A DNA stretch of 28,005 nt from Apostichopus californicus (taxonomy: Eukaryota; Echinodermata; Holothuroidea; Aspidochirotida; Stichopodidae): positions 1 to 28,005 of the forward strand of contig JAIPMN010006120.1 of the NCBI GenBank assembly GCA_020650975.1, in the 5' to 3' direction. The notes below the pieces were generated by a model. The model was not told where the DNA came from. It did no database searches and saw nothing but the letters and a program-made list of their open reading frames with translations. Below, in pieces: positions 24,501-27,854 of the stretch. Positions within the stretch are counted from its first letter, which is position 1. Each line of letters begins with the position of its first letter. A program made the translations under genes and the position numbers.

Positions 24501-27500
24501 TTTACATTTTTACTAATTTTTTTTTTCATCAATTTTTTTACTAATATGATGGATATTTTAATTAATTAATTAATTACTTTAATAAATATTGCTGGAGTGA
24601 TTTGCCCATAGAATGTGCAAAATTGCTAACAGCATTCAGAATTGGTTAATAATTTCTGTATAAATTCATTGAAACAAGTTTCATCAGTACAATTAAAATG
24701 ACATTGTTCTCATTTGATTTTAAAGTCAATAGCATGTTATTACTATAAAACAATTTGAGAATTGGAGTTCTAAGTAAAAACTCCAAGAAAAGCAGGCTTT
24801 TAATTTGGAAACTTCTGCCAATTTAATGGGATTAAAATTTGAATGTATGACACACTAGATGTCCTTGAACTCTCAAAGCTAGGCATGTTCATCTGATCAC
24901 GGTCACTGATACTTCATAATTAAGGTATTGGAGAAACCAAGTTAGCACTATACCAGTACTCACTCTTATTTTGAGATTAGCCATTCTGGTTGTCTCTGTG
25001 GGATGATAAATATTGAATGTCTCGATTGTTTTGTCAGTGAATTCGAAAACATCTTTACGGAGGCCGAGGGAGGGGTATACAGCGTGGATTTTGACCGAAT
25101 ATCGACGTACACTTTTGAGACTGGAGATGTCAACGTTAACGAGTAAGTAGCAGGTGATGTCTTGATGGTTACTTCAACAACTCCTAGCTTCAATTATTCT
25201 TTGTTTTATCCAAGATTCTACCCAATATGTCAGGTGCTTCCCCAGAATGTTGTGTGTACGTGTGTATATATCATTGGGAGTAGAACTAACTAGGGTTTTT
25301 TTTTTTGGAGGGGGGGGAGATAAATTTTCAGTTGGGCACTGTCTATAGCTGCTGCTGCCATGAGGAGGGATTGGCTCTATCAGGTATGAGCTTTGTCCGC
25401 GAATTCGCGAATACCTCCGAGATTTACACCTCTCAATTTCCGTGAATTTCTAACAACAGCGTTGTATCATTTGATCCGTCGTTCGCATGGTTTTCAATAC
25501 CTATGGATATCCAACCTGCAGGGGGACAAAAACTATTATCCTAACACACTGTAGCATACGCAAACTGGAGCCTATACCGCAATTATTGCAAAGTTCTGTG
25601 ATTTTTTTATACCTCAGGCTCATCCCTGCTCTATGTTTGACAGGTTATCATTAACCAGGGTGAATATTGTGATGCGCCTTCACCACAGTTATCTGTTGAT
25701 ATGTCTGGGCTTTATAAACCCTCAAAATTATTCTTATTACTAGTAGCAGATGTTTCAACAAAAATTTAATCACAGTACATTAATTTATCATCAAACATTT
25801 GTACTTTTAGGTATTTTATACCTATCTTTCTTGATTTTTTGCTTTACAGAACTGAAGCTCTTTTTCATGTGGTGAATCTTACAGACGATGTTAATGTTGT
25901 AGTCCCATCAAAGGAAGTACTTTAGTAAGCAGAGTCATACATTTCTTTATTTTGACATGTATGATCGAAGCAATTCCATTAATAGCAGACTTCTGAAAGC
26001 TTGTTCACATTTGAGAACACAATATGATGAGGATGTTACCAGTCGCATGTGCTACTAACGTTAGCTGTAGGCCTAGCATAAGTCAACATTTCTAAAGTTA
26101 ATAGTATTAGTACTGTGTATGCTAAATGATGTGCATTTGTAGTTGCACTCGAAATCCGGTATTAGTGGTATCCATGCAGTTGTACTGGTACTTATGCAGT
26201 TGTACTGGTACTCGATCATGCTGTTGTACTGGTACTCAGGCTGTTTTATTGGTACTCATGCTGGTGTGCTGGTACTCATGCAGTTGTACTGGTACTCATG
26301 TTGTTTTACTGGTACTCATGCACTTGTACTGGTACTCAATTCAGTTGTACTGGTCATGCAGTTGTACTGGTACTCATGCAGTTGTACTGGTACTCATGCA
26401 GTTGTACTGGTACTCATGCAGTTGTACTGGTACTCATGCAGTTGTACTGGTACTAATTCAGTTGTACTGGTACTCATGCACTTGTACTGGTACTCAATTC
26501 AGTTGTACTGGTCATGCAGTTGTACTGGTACTCATGCAGTTGTACTGGTAGTCATGCAGTTGTACTGGTAGTCATGCAGTTGTACTGGTACTAATTCAGT
26601 TGTACTGGTACTCATGCAGTTGTACTGGTACTCATGCATTTGTACTGGTACTCATGCTGTTGTACTGGTACTCGTGCACTTGTACTGGTACTCAATTCAG
26701 TTGTACTGGTACTCATGCAGTTGTACTGGTACTAATGCAGTTGTACTGGTACTCATGCAGTTGTACTGGTACTCAACTCAGTTGTGCAGTACAATATGAT
26801 CTTCTGAGTCAGTACATTGCTTCTTGCAGTTGACATTATTAAGTGAAGGGCTTATGGTTCCCCACAATATATTTGTTGGCTACCTCTGCCAGCCTCTGTT
26901 TTCATAAATTAATACGGTCCTGTAGTAAACTCTCTCTTCTCTCTTTCCTTTGACTTGACCAGCATCCTGGATCATTCACCAAAACATATAGATGCTGTCA
27001 GGGACGAGTTTGATGTTGAGAGCATCCTGGTAAGTTTGCATTTTAACTAACTTCTACTGACAGTAGCTTACTTTCTTATCTCTATAATCTTGTCTTGTTG
27101 TAGGATGGCACCTTGAGTTGTTAAACGATACTAGTTAAGAAAGGGTTGCCCACTTCTGCACACTCTTTCTCTCAGACTAGATGCGTATCACAGTAAATTG
27201 GAGTTCACTTTCAAGTTATGACAGAAGAATTCTTTTGTTAAAATAACTTCAAATTTCTGTAAATGTAAAATCACCTCGGTCAGTGCAATCACCCCTTGAA
27301 TGAATATATTAGGTGATTTTACTATAGAGCACTCCATAAATGAACGCGTTGGTAGCATTTGCTGAAGATGGAGTCATATGGCATCTGATGAATGATTGTG
27401 TGATATATTCATAGCTTTCATTGAAGATAAGGAGCACATACTGTATCTCATACATAGAGGAATACCCTTACTTCAAGGAAGTTGATAACTAAAAACGACA

Positions 27501-27782
27501 TGATTAATTAAATCATCGTTATGAGCTATTTTTTAAACTGTTTGACCCCTTGTTGTTATTATGCCTTTCATATACACAACTCTTCCACTGTATGCTTGTC
27601 TATATTTTCTCTATTAATTCTGTTTCTGCATTTCTCTCACCATTTATTTCACCGTAGCTGGCCGTGGCCTCAATATCTCAGCCTCCTCTGACCTCCTTCC
27701 AGCTGGCTTTAATTATACTCGCAGGAGTATTTCTCTTCATCCTCATCTTAGCCTTCATGGCATTTGTATTCTTTCAGAATCA
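430..27782 (+). CDS. Cadherin-related transmembrane protein (CDH23/PCDH15/CDHR2-like), internal part of gene, 26 exons
   Basis: Overview entry for the exons listed separately. The joined exons total 4234 nt and read as 1410 complete codons without a stop. Cadherins of this kind sit in the plasma membrane and make calcium-stiffened adhesive or tip-link filaments between cells, microvilli or stereocilia. Seen in the sequence: repeated linker motifs of the DxNDNxPxF type at the end of almost every repeat, DRE/DYE motifs before strand F, many NxS/T glycosylation sites, a region without cadherin motifs before the membrane, and one hydrophobic helix. The membrane-adjacent domain argues against classical cadherins, Fat and Dachsous, which have other juxtamembrane architectures. 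CDH23, CDHR2 and Cad87A-like proteins all remain possible. Both protein ends lie outside the window. Intron phases are mixed (0, 1 and 2), as in ancient long cadherins. Most introns are 0.5-1.5 kb and rich in repeats. Confidence 0.93.
511..888. repeat. 63-bp tandem array (6 copies) that includes the exon 1 end and donor
   Basis: Copies begin at 511, 574, 637, 700, 763 and 826, exactly 63 bp apart and about 95% alike. The first copy is the coding end of exon 1. Each unit carries the last coding bases, a copy of the gtgagt donor, and a run ending in acttacag or acttgcag that resembles an acceptor. The last copy fades at about 888. The real donor at 534 is therefore followed by five near-identical donors. 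Confidence 0.95.
889..1357. other. Rest of intron 1, with a local direct duplication
   Basis: A segment of about 83 bp at 918-1000 (starting near tgtgcagtcaaaatgtctgt) recurs at 1121-1204 with roughly 80% identity. Between them tatagaccatg occurs twice. The intron ends in a pyrimidine tract and tccacag. No coding signal is seen. Confidence 0.7.
1358..1546 (+). CDS. Exon 2: end of EC-a, start of EC-b
   Basis: Acceptor tccacag, donor gtaatt, 63 codons, phase 0 at both ends. Strand G of EC-a (TTIIIRVL) leads into the linker DVDDEIPNF, a variant of DxNDNxPxF in which both Asn have become acidic. EC-b starts with the strand-A/B pattern VKIYENAPVGT, where YEN gives the calcium-binding Glu. It runs to VTVTDDDE, the DxD calcium motif. 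NRT is a possible glycosylation site. Confidence 0.94.
1761..2416. mobile_element. Putative inverted-repeat DNA transposon or MITE-like element
   Basis: Bases 1763-1800 and 2378-2415 are inverted copies of each other, 32 of 38 positions matching, with the core gagggtcatgtga in both. They are separated by about 577 bp. Such widely spaced inverted ends suit a non-autonomous DNA transposon or foldback element. I could not fix the exact outer ends or a target-site duplication. The enclosed minus-strand open frame of 111 codons (1908-2243) shows no known transposase motif and I do not call it a gene. Confidence 0.45.
2417..3262. other. Rest of intron 2
   Basis: Between about 2491 and 2585 there is a two-copy direct repeat of roughly 45 bp built on ccagctgtgt and gctagctagctatcaat. 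A short C-rich run sits at 2708-2735. Nothing coding was seen. The intron ends in the acceptor tcttttcag at 3254-3262. Confidence 0.6.
3263..3418 (+). CDS. Exon 3: core of EC-b
   Basis: Acceptor tcttttcag, donor gtaagt, 52 codons, phase 0 at both ends. The piece NNDFELELVQ matches the strand-C pattern N..F.L.L of the DYE class of EC repeats. It is followed by AFKL, then VDVRVKDS and YLDYE. LDYE replaces the commoner LDRE, as in many CDH23/Cad87A-type repeats. NFT at the end is a possible glycosylation site. Confidence 0.93.
3419..3962. other. Intron 3, no feature
   Basis: 544 bp of AT-rich sequence ending in cttctatttcag. No repeat, RNA gene or coding signal was recognised. Confidence 0.65.
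3963..4112 (+). CDS. Exon 4: end of EC-b, start of EC-c
   Basis: Acceptor ctatttcag, donor gtgagt, 50 codons, phase 0 at both ends. Strand G (LEVVVDLV) leads into the good calcium linker NENDNTPQF. EC-c starts SYEGSFLENATSGDSI, with the conserved Glu of the LEN motif and a possible glycosylation site (NAT). Confidence 0.94.
4113..5124. other. Intron 4, no feature
   Basis: About 1 kb without a recognisable repeat or gene. A short palindrome cggtcgaccg lies near 4978. Open frames on the minus strand in this stretch have no cadherin or other recognisable pattern. Confidence 0.6.
5125..5183 (+). CDS. Exon 5: small exon of EC-c
   Basis: Acceptor ctcaacacag, donor gtatgt, 59 nt, 19 codons plus two bases (phase 2). 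It encodes ATDDDVRDNITYKMAPKLN and the first two bases of an Asp. This is the DxD calcium motif and strand C of EC-c, which joins exactly onto exon 4 (SILSIS) and exon 6 (INIDPSSG). It is too short to stand out as an open frame and was found by reading across the junction. Confidence 0.93.
5361..5730. repeat. 92-95-bp tandem repeat, 4 copies
   Basis: The word ctgttcatactgtcagtacgag[tg]gc recurs at about 5381, 5473, 5568 and 5660, spacings 92, 95 and 92 bp. Units start near gatcagataaaggttaggaa and differ by small insertions such as the extra gtac in copy 2. It is intronic and carries no exon piece. Confidence 0.9.
5757..6108 (-). mobile_element. tRNA-derived SINE, minus-strand copy
   Basis: Read on the minus strand, the element starts with a tRNA-like head: an A-box-like AGTGGTTAAGGC (6083-6094) and a B-box-like GGTTCGAGTCC (6046-6056). 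The body follows with gttgtgtccttgggcaaggc and cttcacccaggtgta. The same head and body words occur on the + strand at 8493-8804, so these are two copies of one family. Outer limits are approximate. Open frames at 5759-6068 on the + strand are antisense to this element and not genes. Confidence 0.75.
6201..6453 (+). CDS. Exon 6: end of EC-c, start of EC-d
   Basis: Acceptor ttgtacacag, donor gtaatt. One base completes an Asp, followed by 84 codons, ending in phase 0. It encodes INIDPSSGMISV, VLDAEITESYIFTVEASD and the classical linker DVNDNVPFF (codons from 6349). LDAE stands where LDRE is usual. EC-d starts with LSIQEFTFDD, whose Gln-Glu keeps the calcium Glu, and runs to DPIITFR. A Cys occurs in strand G just before the linker (LNCEDVND). 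Confidence 0.95.
6454..6848. other. Intron 6, no feature
   Basis: 395 bp with no recognisable repeat or gene, ending in the acceptor ttattttcag. Confidence 0.65.
6849..7079 (+). CDS. Exon 7: core of EC-d
   Basis: Acceptor ttattttcag, donor gtaagt, 77 codons, phase 0 at both ends. It encodes AYDVDITEPNNVVKYRIL (DxD motif and strand C), NKFEMNSENGTLNF, then VDYDGPDGYKSFNLTIAAED and strand G NLNVVIE. VDYD replaces LDRE. Possible glycosylation at NGT and NLT. The last 27 coding bases plus donor are repeated downstream (see the 86-bp array). Confidence 0.95.
7049..7380. repeat. 86-bp tandem array that includes the exon 7 end and donor
   Basis: The word cctcaatgttgtgattgag begins at 7061 (exon 7), 7147, 7233 and 7317, spacings 86, 86 and 84 bp, followed by a partial unit to about 7380. 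Copies 2 and 3 keep the gaggtaagtgca donor. Copy 4 has lost the donor by a small deletion. Each unit also carries the downstream tract gctattataaacctcattgatgtta. Confidence 0.93.
7381..7797. other. Rest of intron 7, no feature
   Basis: AT-rich sequence ending in ctttgcttgccag. No repeat or gene recognised. Confidence 0.6.
7798..7873 (+). CDS. Exon 8: EC-d/EC-e linker exon
   Basis: Acceptor ttgcttgccag, donor gtgagt, 25 codons plus one base (phase 1). It begins with the canonical linker DVNDNSPVF and continues with YSFTVQEDATKG, the strand-A/B start of EC-e with the conserved Glu. Exon 7 supplies strand G directly before it (NVVIE to DVNDN), so the junction is well supported. Confidence 0.95.
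7874..8195. other. Intron 8, no feature
   Basis: 322 bp with a T-rich 3' half leading to the acceptor gtggattcag. Nothing else recognised. Confidence 0.65.
8196..8480 (+). CDS. Exon 9: EC-e and start of EC-f
   Basis: Acceptor gtggattcag, donor gtgagt. Two bases finish a Val codon, then 94 codons plus one base. Nearly the whole of EC-e is in this exon: VGTVYATDLDTERGG (DxD), VSYIIVSGG, FRIDSTGSILVNSELDRETEA with a classical LDRE, YSLTIVASD, and the linker DVNDELPTF in which the second Asn is Glu. EC-f starts YEFEVSE. The base composition is richer in GC than the neighbouring introns, as expected for coding sequence. Confidence 0.95.
8493..8804 (+). mobile_element. tRNA-derived SINE, + strand copy, 12 bp after the exon 9 donor
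   Basis: The tRNA-like head has an A-box-like region tggccaattggctaaggcg (8502-8520) and a B-box-like ggttcgatta (8546-8555). The body contains gttgtgtccttgggcaatgc, cttcacccagggg and gacaggttatcattgaccag. The 3' end is gtataaagcgctatataaaa followed by att repeats, the kind of tail shared with L2/CR1-type LINEs. The head is close to one copy at 5757-6108 on the other strand. Confidence 0.8.
8805..9348. other. Rest of intron 9, no feature
   Basis: AT-rich sequence with no recognised repeat or gene, ending in tttccattttcag. Confidence 0.6.
9349..9606 (+). CDS. Exon 10: core of EC-f
   Basis: Acceptor tccattttcag, donor gtaaac. Two bases finish an Asp codon, then 85 codons plus one base. It encodes ETDDVGEVTASDEDEYS (DxD motif), LKYSISTIEARDENGEMV, FTSQFNLGEDDGVITV, PLDREVVETFRLTVSVTD and TQIVE. 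The loop between strand C and D is longer than usual. LDRE is classical. NAT is a possible glycosylation site. Confidence 0.94.
9607..9959. other. Intron 10, first part
   Basis: AT-rich, with a short (TTAA) run at 9746-9768. No gene seen. Confidence 0.6.
9960..10345. repeat. 12-bp-based minisatellite, ttcacatgtact
   Basis: About thirty copies of ttcacatgtact and close variants (ttacatgtact, ttcacatgtatt), ending in longer units ttcacatgatgtac. Each unit contains the palindrome acatgt, and gtac recurs, so either strand can fold on itself. Because 12 is a multiple of three, all + frames stay open and give Tyr-Phe-Thr-Cys-type repeats. These are an artefact of the array and not proteins. Confidence 0.93.
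10346..11056. other. Intron 10, last part, no feature
   Basis: About 700 bp without a recognised repeat or coding signal. It ends in a T-rich tract and gcaatttttcag. Confidence 0.6.
11057..11266 (+). CDS. Exon 11: end of EC-f, start of EC-g
   Basis: Acceptor caatttttcag, donor gtacgt. Two bases finish a Val codon, then 69 codons plus one base. Strand G EVVIKVL leads to the linker DVNDESPVI. EC-g begins NATVAENSFVGTVV, with the conserved AEN, then AEDKDEGPNGLVRYSL (DxD..N) and GLFSIEKED. Possible glycosylation at NAT. Confidence 0.95.
11308..11343. repeat. (AGATC)n microsatellite
   Basis: About six to seven copies of agatc starting some 40 bp after the exon 11 donor. It reads the same on the other strand with a shift (gatct), and has GATC in every unit. 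Confidence 0.9.
11344..12039. other. Rest of intron 11, with a near-palindrome
   Basis: Mostly AT-rich unique sequence. At 11880-11925 the words gacacattat, gtcacatgtgac and acataatgtc form a near-perfect inverted repeat, with a further partial copy of cataatgt after it. It ends in ttttgcctag. Confidence 0.6.
12040..12344 (+). CDS. Exon 12: EC-g end and EC-h start
   Basis: Acceptor ttttgcctag, donor gtaagt. Two bases finish a Gly codon, then 101 codons, phase 0. It is the longest exon in the window. It encodes TLIVSGNIDRETNATLKVIV (DRE present), RASDQGSNPLSS, WILVRDVNDNPPKF (canonical linker), then EC-h YYVELEENADVDT, VNATDRDVDHGQIVYTL and WFKINDS. All calcium motifs of EC-g and the front of EC-h are complete. 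Confidence 0.96.
12345..13534. other. Intron 12, first part, with a G-rich tract
   Basis: AT-rich intron. At about 12786-12810 there is a run of four or more G tracts (ggggaggggcgggggggggg) that could fold as a G-quadruplex in the transcript. Around 12437-12485 the word tatcaag recurs several times. No gene was seen. Confidence 0.6.
13535..13887. repeat. Duplicated exon 13 acceptor plus 30-bp tandem array
   Basis: A segment of about 88 bp (13535-13622) contains tcatttaag, taatgtttatatatcatgtt, ttttgttcag and a 32-bp near-copy of the exon 13 start. It is repeated as the region leading into the real exon. In the second copy the 30-bp piece aatgtttatatatcatgtta... has expanded to eight copies (starting at 13643 and every 30 bp to 13882). 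The result is a decoy acceptor at 13589-13590, 297 bp before the real one at 13886-13887. Confidence 0.93.
13888..13989 (+). CDS. Exon 13: core of EC-h
   Basis: Acceptor attttgttcag, donor gtatgt, 34 codons, phase 0 at both ends. It encodes GVITVANQPDRETYALVV, then VVAQDTGDRHGDTL. PDRE keeps the Asp-Arg-Glu calcium motif. It joins in frame to KINDS of exon 12 and VNITILD of exon 14. The copy of its first 32 bases at 13591-13622 differs at a few positions. Confidence 0.95.
13990..14774. other. Intron 13
   Basis: No recognised repeat family. A short hairpin, ggctgcag-aaag-ctgcagcc style, lies at 14348-14367. A minus-strand open frame at 14057-14329 has no known motif. The intron ends in acatggcag with a weak pyrimidine tract. 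Confidence 0.55.
14775..14955 (+). CDS. Exon 14: end of EC-h, start of EC-i
   Basis: Acceptor acatggcag, donor gtaatt, 60 codons plus one base. Strand G VNITIL leads to the canonical linker DQNDNSPEF. EC-i follows with EQVTVSESTEADVTI, VVAIDPDQGEAGQVTYHLL (DxD motif) and SYSQS. The acceptor has fewer pyrimidines than its neighbours, but frame and homology to the repeat pattern fix this start. Confidence 0.93.
14956..16305. other. Intron 14, with a SINE-tail fragment
   Basis: At about 15076-15145 the sequence ttttgagatactcttttatg, then gtaaagctctatataaata and (TA)n, (TTA)n, matches the 3' end of the SINE at 8493-8804, with no head present. A short CTT run is at 15582-15596. The remainder is AT-rich without coding signal. 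Some short ORFs reach into exon 15 from upstream by chance. Confidence 0.6.
16306..16535 (+). CDS. Exon 15: end of EC-i, start of EC-j
   Basis: Acceptor tttgttaacag, donor gtaaag. Two bases finish a Glu codon, then 76 codons, phase 0. It encodes LFGLNATSGEVYTT, SLENQNSSYILGIEARDGG, then strand G IENMTIYV. The linker reads VDGAANDRPRI: the DxNDNxPxF calcium motif is largely lost. MSLENQ stands where LDRE is expected. EC-j starts RISIPE. Many glycosylation sites: NAT, NSS, NMT, NKS. Confidence 0.93.
16536..17299. other. Intron 15, first part
   Basis: AT-rich, with an (AAG)n run at about 16806-16826 and an A run at about 16840-16850. No gene was seen. Confidence 0.6.
17300..17522. repeat. Pyrimidine/A tetranucleotide array (CCTA/CCCA)n
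   Basis: About 220 bp built of cctacc, cccacc and tatctacc words. The + strand is almost without G. It ends some 80 bp before the exon 16 acceptor. All three frames stay open by composition, giving Leu-Pro-Thr-Tyr runs that are not protein. Confidence 0.9.
17605..17793 (+). CDS. Exon 16: core of EC-j
   Basis: Acceptor aattattgcag, donor gtaagt, 63 codons, phase 0 at both ends. It encodes FYNLTEEIFTAVAVDPDAGD (DxD motif), REIAYRFLEIGEDWDKFHV, NKTGDVYYRF and then DPPDWSEYPEF where LDRE would be. The strand-F calcium acids are thus not in the usual form. Glycosylation sites NLT and NKT. Confidence 0.94.
17836..18495. repeat. ~35-bp minisatellite filling intron 16
   Basis: About 18 units of 33-37 bp based on tgtgggatgatgtcagctatg, with alternating second halves (gtacatatgacatcta or ttctgtttaacagata). 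It starts about 43 bp after the exon 16 donor and ends 40 bp before the exon 17 acceptor. Several units carry gatttcagcta, which resembles an acceptor. Confidence 0.93.
18536..18646 (+). CDS. Exon 17: end of EC-j
   Basis: Acceptor catttctcag, donor gtgagt, 37 codons, phase 0 at both ends. It encodes LYLEAYNYLSEVQYSDTV, then strand G DFTIKVI and the linker DQDNHDPVF, a partly kept version of DxNDNxPxF with the order of Asp and Asn changed. Confidence 0.93.
18713..18780. repeat. Short direct repeat, 2 copies
   Basis: The word atctatgagcacaaataatt plus aattcaagc occurs twice, about 36 bp apart, and runs straight into the 125-bp array. Confidence 0.85.
18770..19755. repeat. 125/122-bp satellite-like array, 8 copies in two subfamilies
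   Basis: The word atgttgccacaaggatgata begins at 18841, 18966, 19091, 19216, 19341, 19463, 19585 and 19707. The first spacings are 125 bp, the last three 122 bp. The 125-bp units carry ataataaatgccttataaa; the 122-bp units have ataatacactccctataaa in its place. All carry gctgtgatgtcatgaggcatg, and the last has a complete TGACGTCA. Neighbouring copies are almost identical within each subfamily. Confidence 0.95.
19756..20055. other. End of intron 17, no feature
   Basis: 300 bp of AT-rich unique sequence ending in the acceptor tctctttgaag. Confidence 0.6.
20056..20188 (+). CDS. Exon 18: start of EC-k
   Basis: Acceptor tctctttgaag, donor gtgagt, 44 codons plus one base. Five bases later there is a second possible AG (20059-20060), but its use would shift the frame to an immediate stop, so 20056 is chosen. 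It encodes SSDEPVTIEPIQMEVIEE, the start of EC-k, then GFVSATDMDDGNIIYYIV with the DxD motif. Confidence 0.9.
20189..21363. other. Intron 18, no feature
   Basis: About 1.2 kb without a recognised repeat. A + strand open frame at 20425-20658 (77 codons) has no splice logic or known motif. The intron ends in tttgttctcag. Confidence 0.55.
21364..21618 (+). CDS. Exon 19: core and end of EC-k, with a furin-type site
   Basis: Acceptor tttgttctcag, donor gttagt. Two bases finish an Ala codon, then 84 codons plus one base. It encodes DLFEIDKMTGEIYT, KLDSDLATNVYELIIKATED, then a long loop with GRRKRATLDPQTDP, strand G AVIITIV and the linker DKNDSPPRF. LDSD replaces LDRE. The R-R-K-R site (21501-21512) fits the furin consensus R-x-K/R-R and lies in the loop before strand G, which is longer than usual. 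Confidence 0.94.
21619..22469. other. Intron 19, no feature
   Basis: About 850 bp of AT-rich unique sequence, ending in a CT run and tgtttgtag. A taggcctatag word occurs near 21651. Confidence 0.6.
22470..22592 (+). CDS. Exon 20: start of EC-l
   Basis: Acceptor tgtttgtag, donor gtaata. Two bases finish an Ala codon, then 40 codons plus one base. It encodes VVYTTGIEVFVTQVLADDKD, then DPANTIKRHRIVEQKQLDL. The donor at 22593 is chosen because it gives phase 1, needed for exon 21. The open frame runs on to 22651 but loses the cadherin pattern. The linker-side motif is DDKDKD; strand C has RHRIV. Confidence 0.82.
22593..23231. other. Intron 20, no feature
   Basis: 640 bp without a recognised repeat except a small doublet of caccaattaagcc/taccaattaggc near 23070-23120. 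It ends in tcatcttgtag. Confidence 0.6.
23232..23404 (+). CDS. Exon 21: core of EC-l
   Basis: Acceptor atcttgtag, donor gtacgt. Two bases finish a Ser codon with exon 20, then 57 codons, phase 0. It encodes EVVVNNDAFSIRNETGEIFT, GLENGIYFDLTISVTDPTTND and QTELL. GLENG replaces LDRE. No DxNDN linker follows: the repeat leads straight into the membrane-adjacent domain, so this is the last EC repeat. Glycosylation sites NET and NTS. Confidence 0.92.
23405..24273. other. Intron 21, with C-rich tract and inverted repeat
   Basis: A C-rich tract lies at 23826-23870. Near 23639-23687 the words ccaagaaattatttc and gaaaatatttcttgg form an imperfect inverted repeat. A possible alternative exon at 24009-24083 is discussed in the findings. 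The intron ends in tttccttctcag. Confidence 0.55.
24274..24362 (+). CDS. Exon 22: start of membrane-adjacent domain
   Basis: Acceptor tccttctcag, donor gtaaaa, 29 codons plus two bases. IYVIAENQQLNVHTL is the last strand of EC-l and the first strand of the next domain, followed by a charged stretch DAEMTREHSPKLG. The strand-then-ENQ pattern matches the border between the last EC repeat and the membrane-adjacent domain in CDH23- and CDHR2-type proteins as I remember them. No calcium linker is present. Confidence 0.9.
24363..25037. other. Intron 22, no feature
   Basis: 675 bp, very AT-rich, with (TTAA) run near 24560-24580 and a T run near 24518. Ends in attgttttgtcag. Confidence 0.6.
25038..25142 (+). 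CDS. Exon 23: membrane-adjacent domain
   Basis: Acceptor tgttttgtcag, donor gtaagt. One base finishes a Ser codon, then 34 codons plus two bases. EFENIFTEAEGG looks like a helix end, and VYSVDFDRISTYTFETGD a beta strand with turn. This alternation of helix and strand is expected for the ferredoxin-like membrane-adjacent domain. No EC motif is present. Confidence 0.9.
25320..25740 (+). mobile_element. Third SINE copy, without its head and interrupted by a MITE
   Basis: The left part attgggca/cactgtctatagctgctgctg to gaggagggattggctctat matches the body of the SINE at 8640-8695. The right part gacaggttatcattaaccag to gggctttataaaccctc matches its end. The tRNA-like head is missing. The two parts are separated by the inverted-repeat insertion at 25381-25627. 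Divergence from the 8493 copy is high, so it is an old insertion. Confidence 0.65.
25381..25627. mobile_element. 247-bp MITE nested in the SINE
   Basis: It is flanked by the direct repeat gctctat (25374-25380 and 25628-25634). The ends are inverted copies: caggtatgagc on the left, gctcatccct on the right, matching at 9 of 10 positions. Taking the insert out restores the SINE sequence across the joint. Short inverted ends starting with CAGG and a target duplication of 7-8 bp suit a non-autonomous hAT-like transposon. The family is inferred. Confidence 0.65.
25850..25924 (+). CDS. Exon 24: membrane-adjacent domain
   Basis: Acceptor gctttacag, donor gtaagc. One base finishes a Glu codon, then 24 codons plus two bases. 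TEALFHVVNLTDDVNVV is a clear beta strand with a glycosylation site (NLT), then VPSKEVL. A frame check supports it: only this phase is open, and it joins exons 23 (VNVNE) and 25 (Y-ILDHS). It is too short to appear as a separate open frame. Confidence 0.9.
26150..26795. repeat. 20-bp minisatellite, gttgtactggtactcatgca
   Basis: About 31 copies of a 20-bp unit, with some 16-bp and longer variants (ggtactcaattca). It makes up most of intron 24. Because 20 is not a multiple of three, each frame cycles through the same words. With no stop in the unit, long open frames of up to 142 codons arise on the + strand; they are artefacts. Confidence 0.95.
26963..27029 (+). CDS. Exon 25: membrane-adjacent domain, last helix
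   Basis: Acceptor cttgaccag, donor gtaagt. One base finishes a Tyr codon, then 22 codons, phase 0. It encodes ILDHSPKHIDAVRDEFDVES and IL, a strand end followed by an amphipathic helix. This helix fits the end of the membrane-adjacent domain before the stalk and membrane helix. Confidence 0.9.
27030..27657. other. Intron 25, no feature
   Basis: 628 bp of unique AT-rich sequence ending in a pyrimidine tract and accgtag. Confidence 0.6.
27658..27782 (+). CDS. Exon 26: stalk and transmembrane helix
   Basis: Acceptor tttcaccgtag, donor gtaagt, 41 codons plus two bases. A short stalk (LAVASISQPPLTS) is followed by a hydrophobic run of about 25 residues, from FQLALIILAGVF to AFMAFVFF, then QN. 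This is a type I membrane anchor. The cytoplasmic tail starts at the end of this exon and continues past the window. Confidence 0.95.
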
Positions 27783-27854
27783 GTAAGTTGTGGTTCACAT
27801 TTTAAAGCTGTTTGGAAATTTGGTGATCAGTACATTAAGGCAATTTTTACAACT

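Noticed and set aside
26126-26833. Open frames of up to 142 codons of Val-Leu-Met-Gln-Leu-Tyr-Trp repeats
   Set aside because: By-product of the 20-bp minisatellite in intron 24, between exons whose phases already fit each other.
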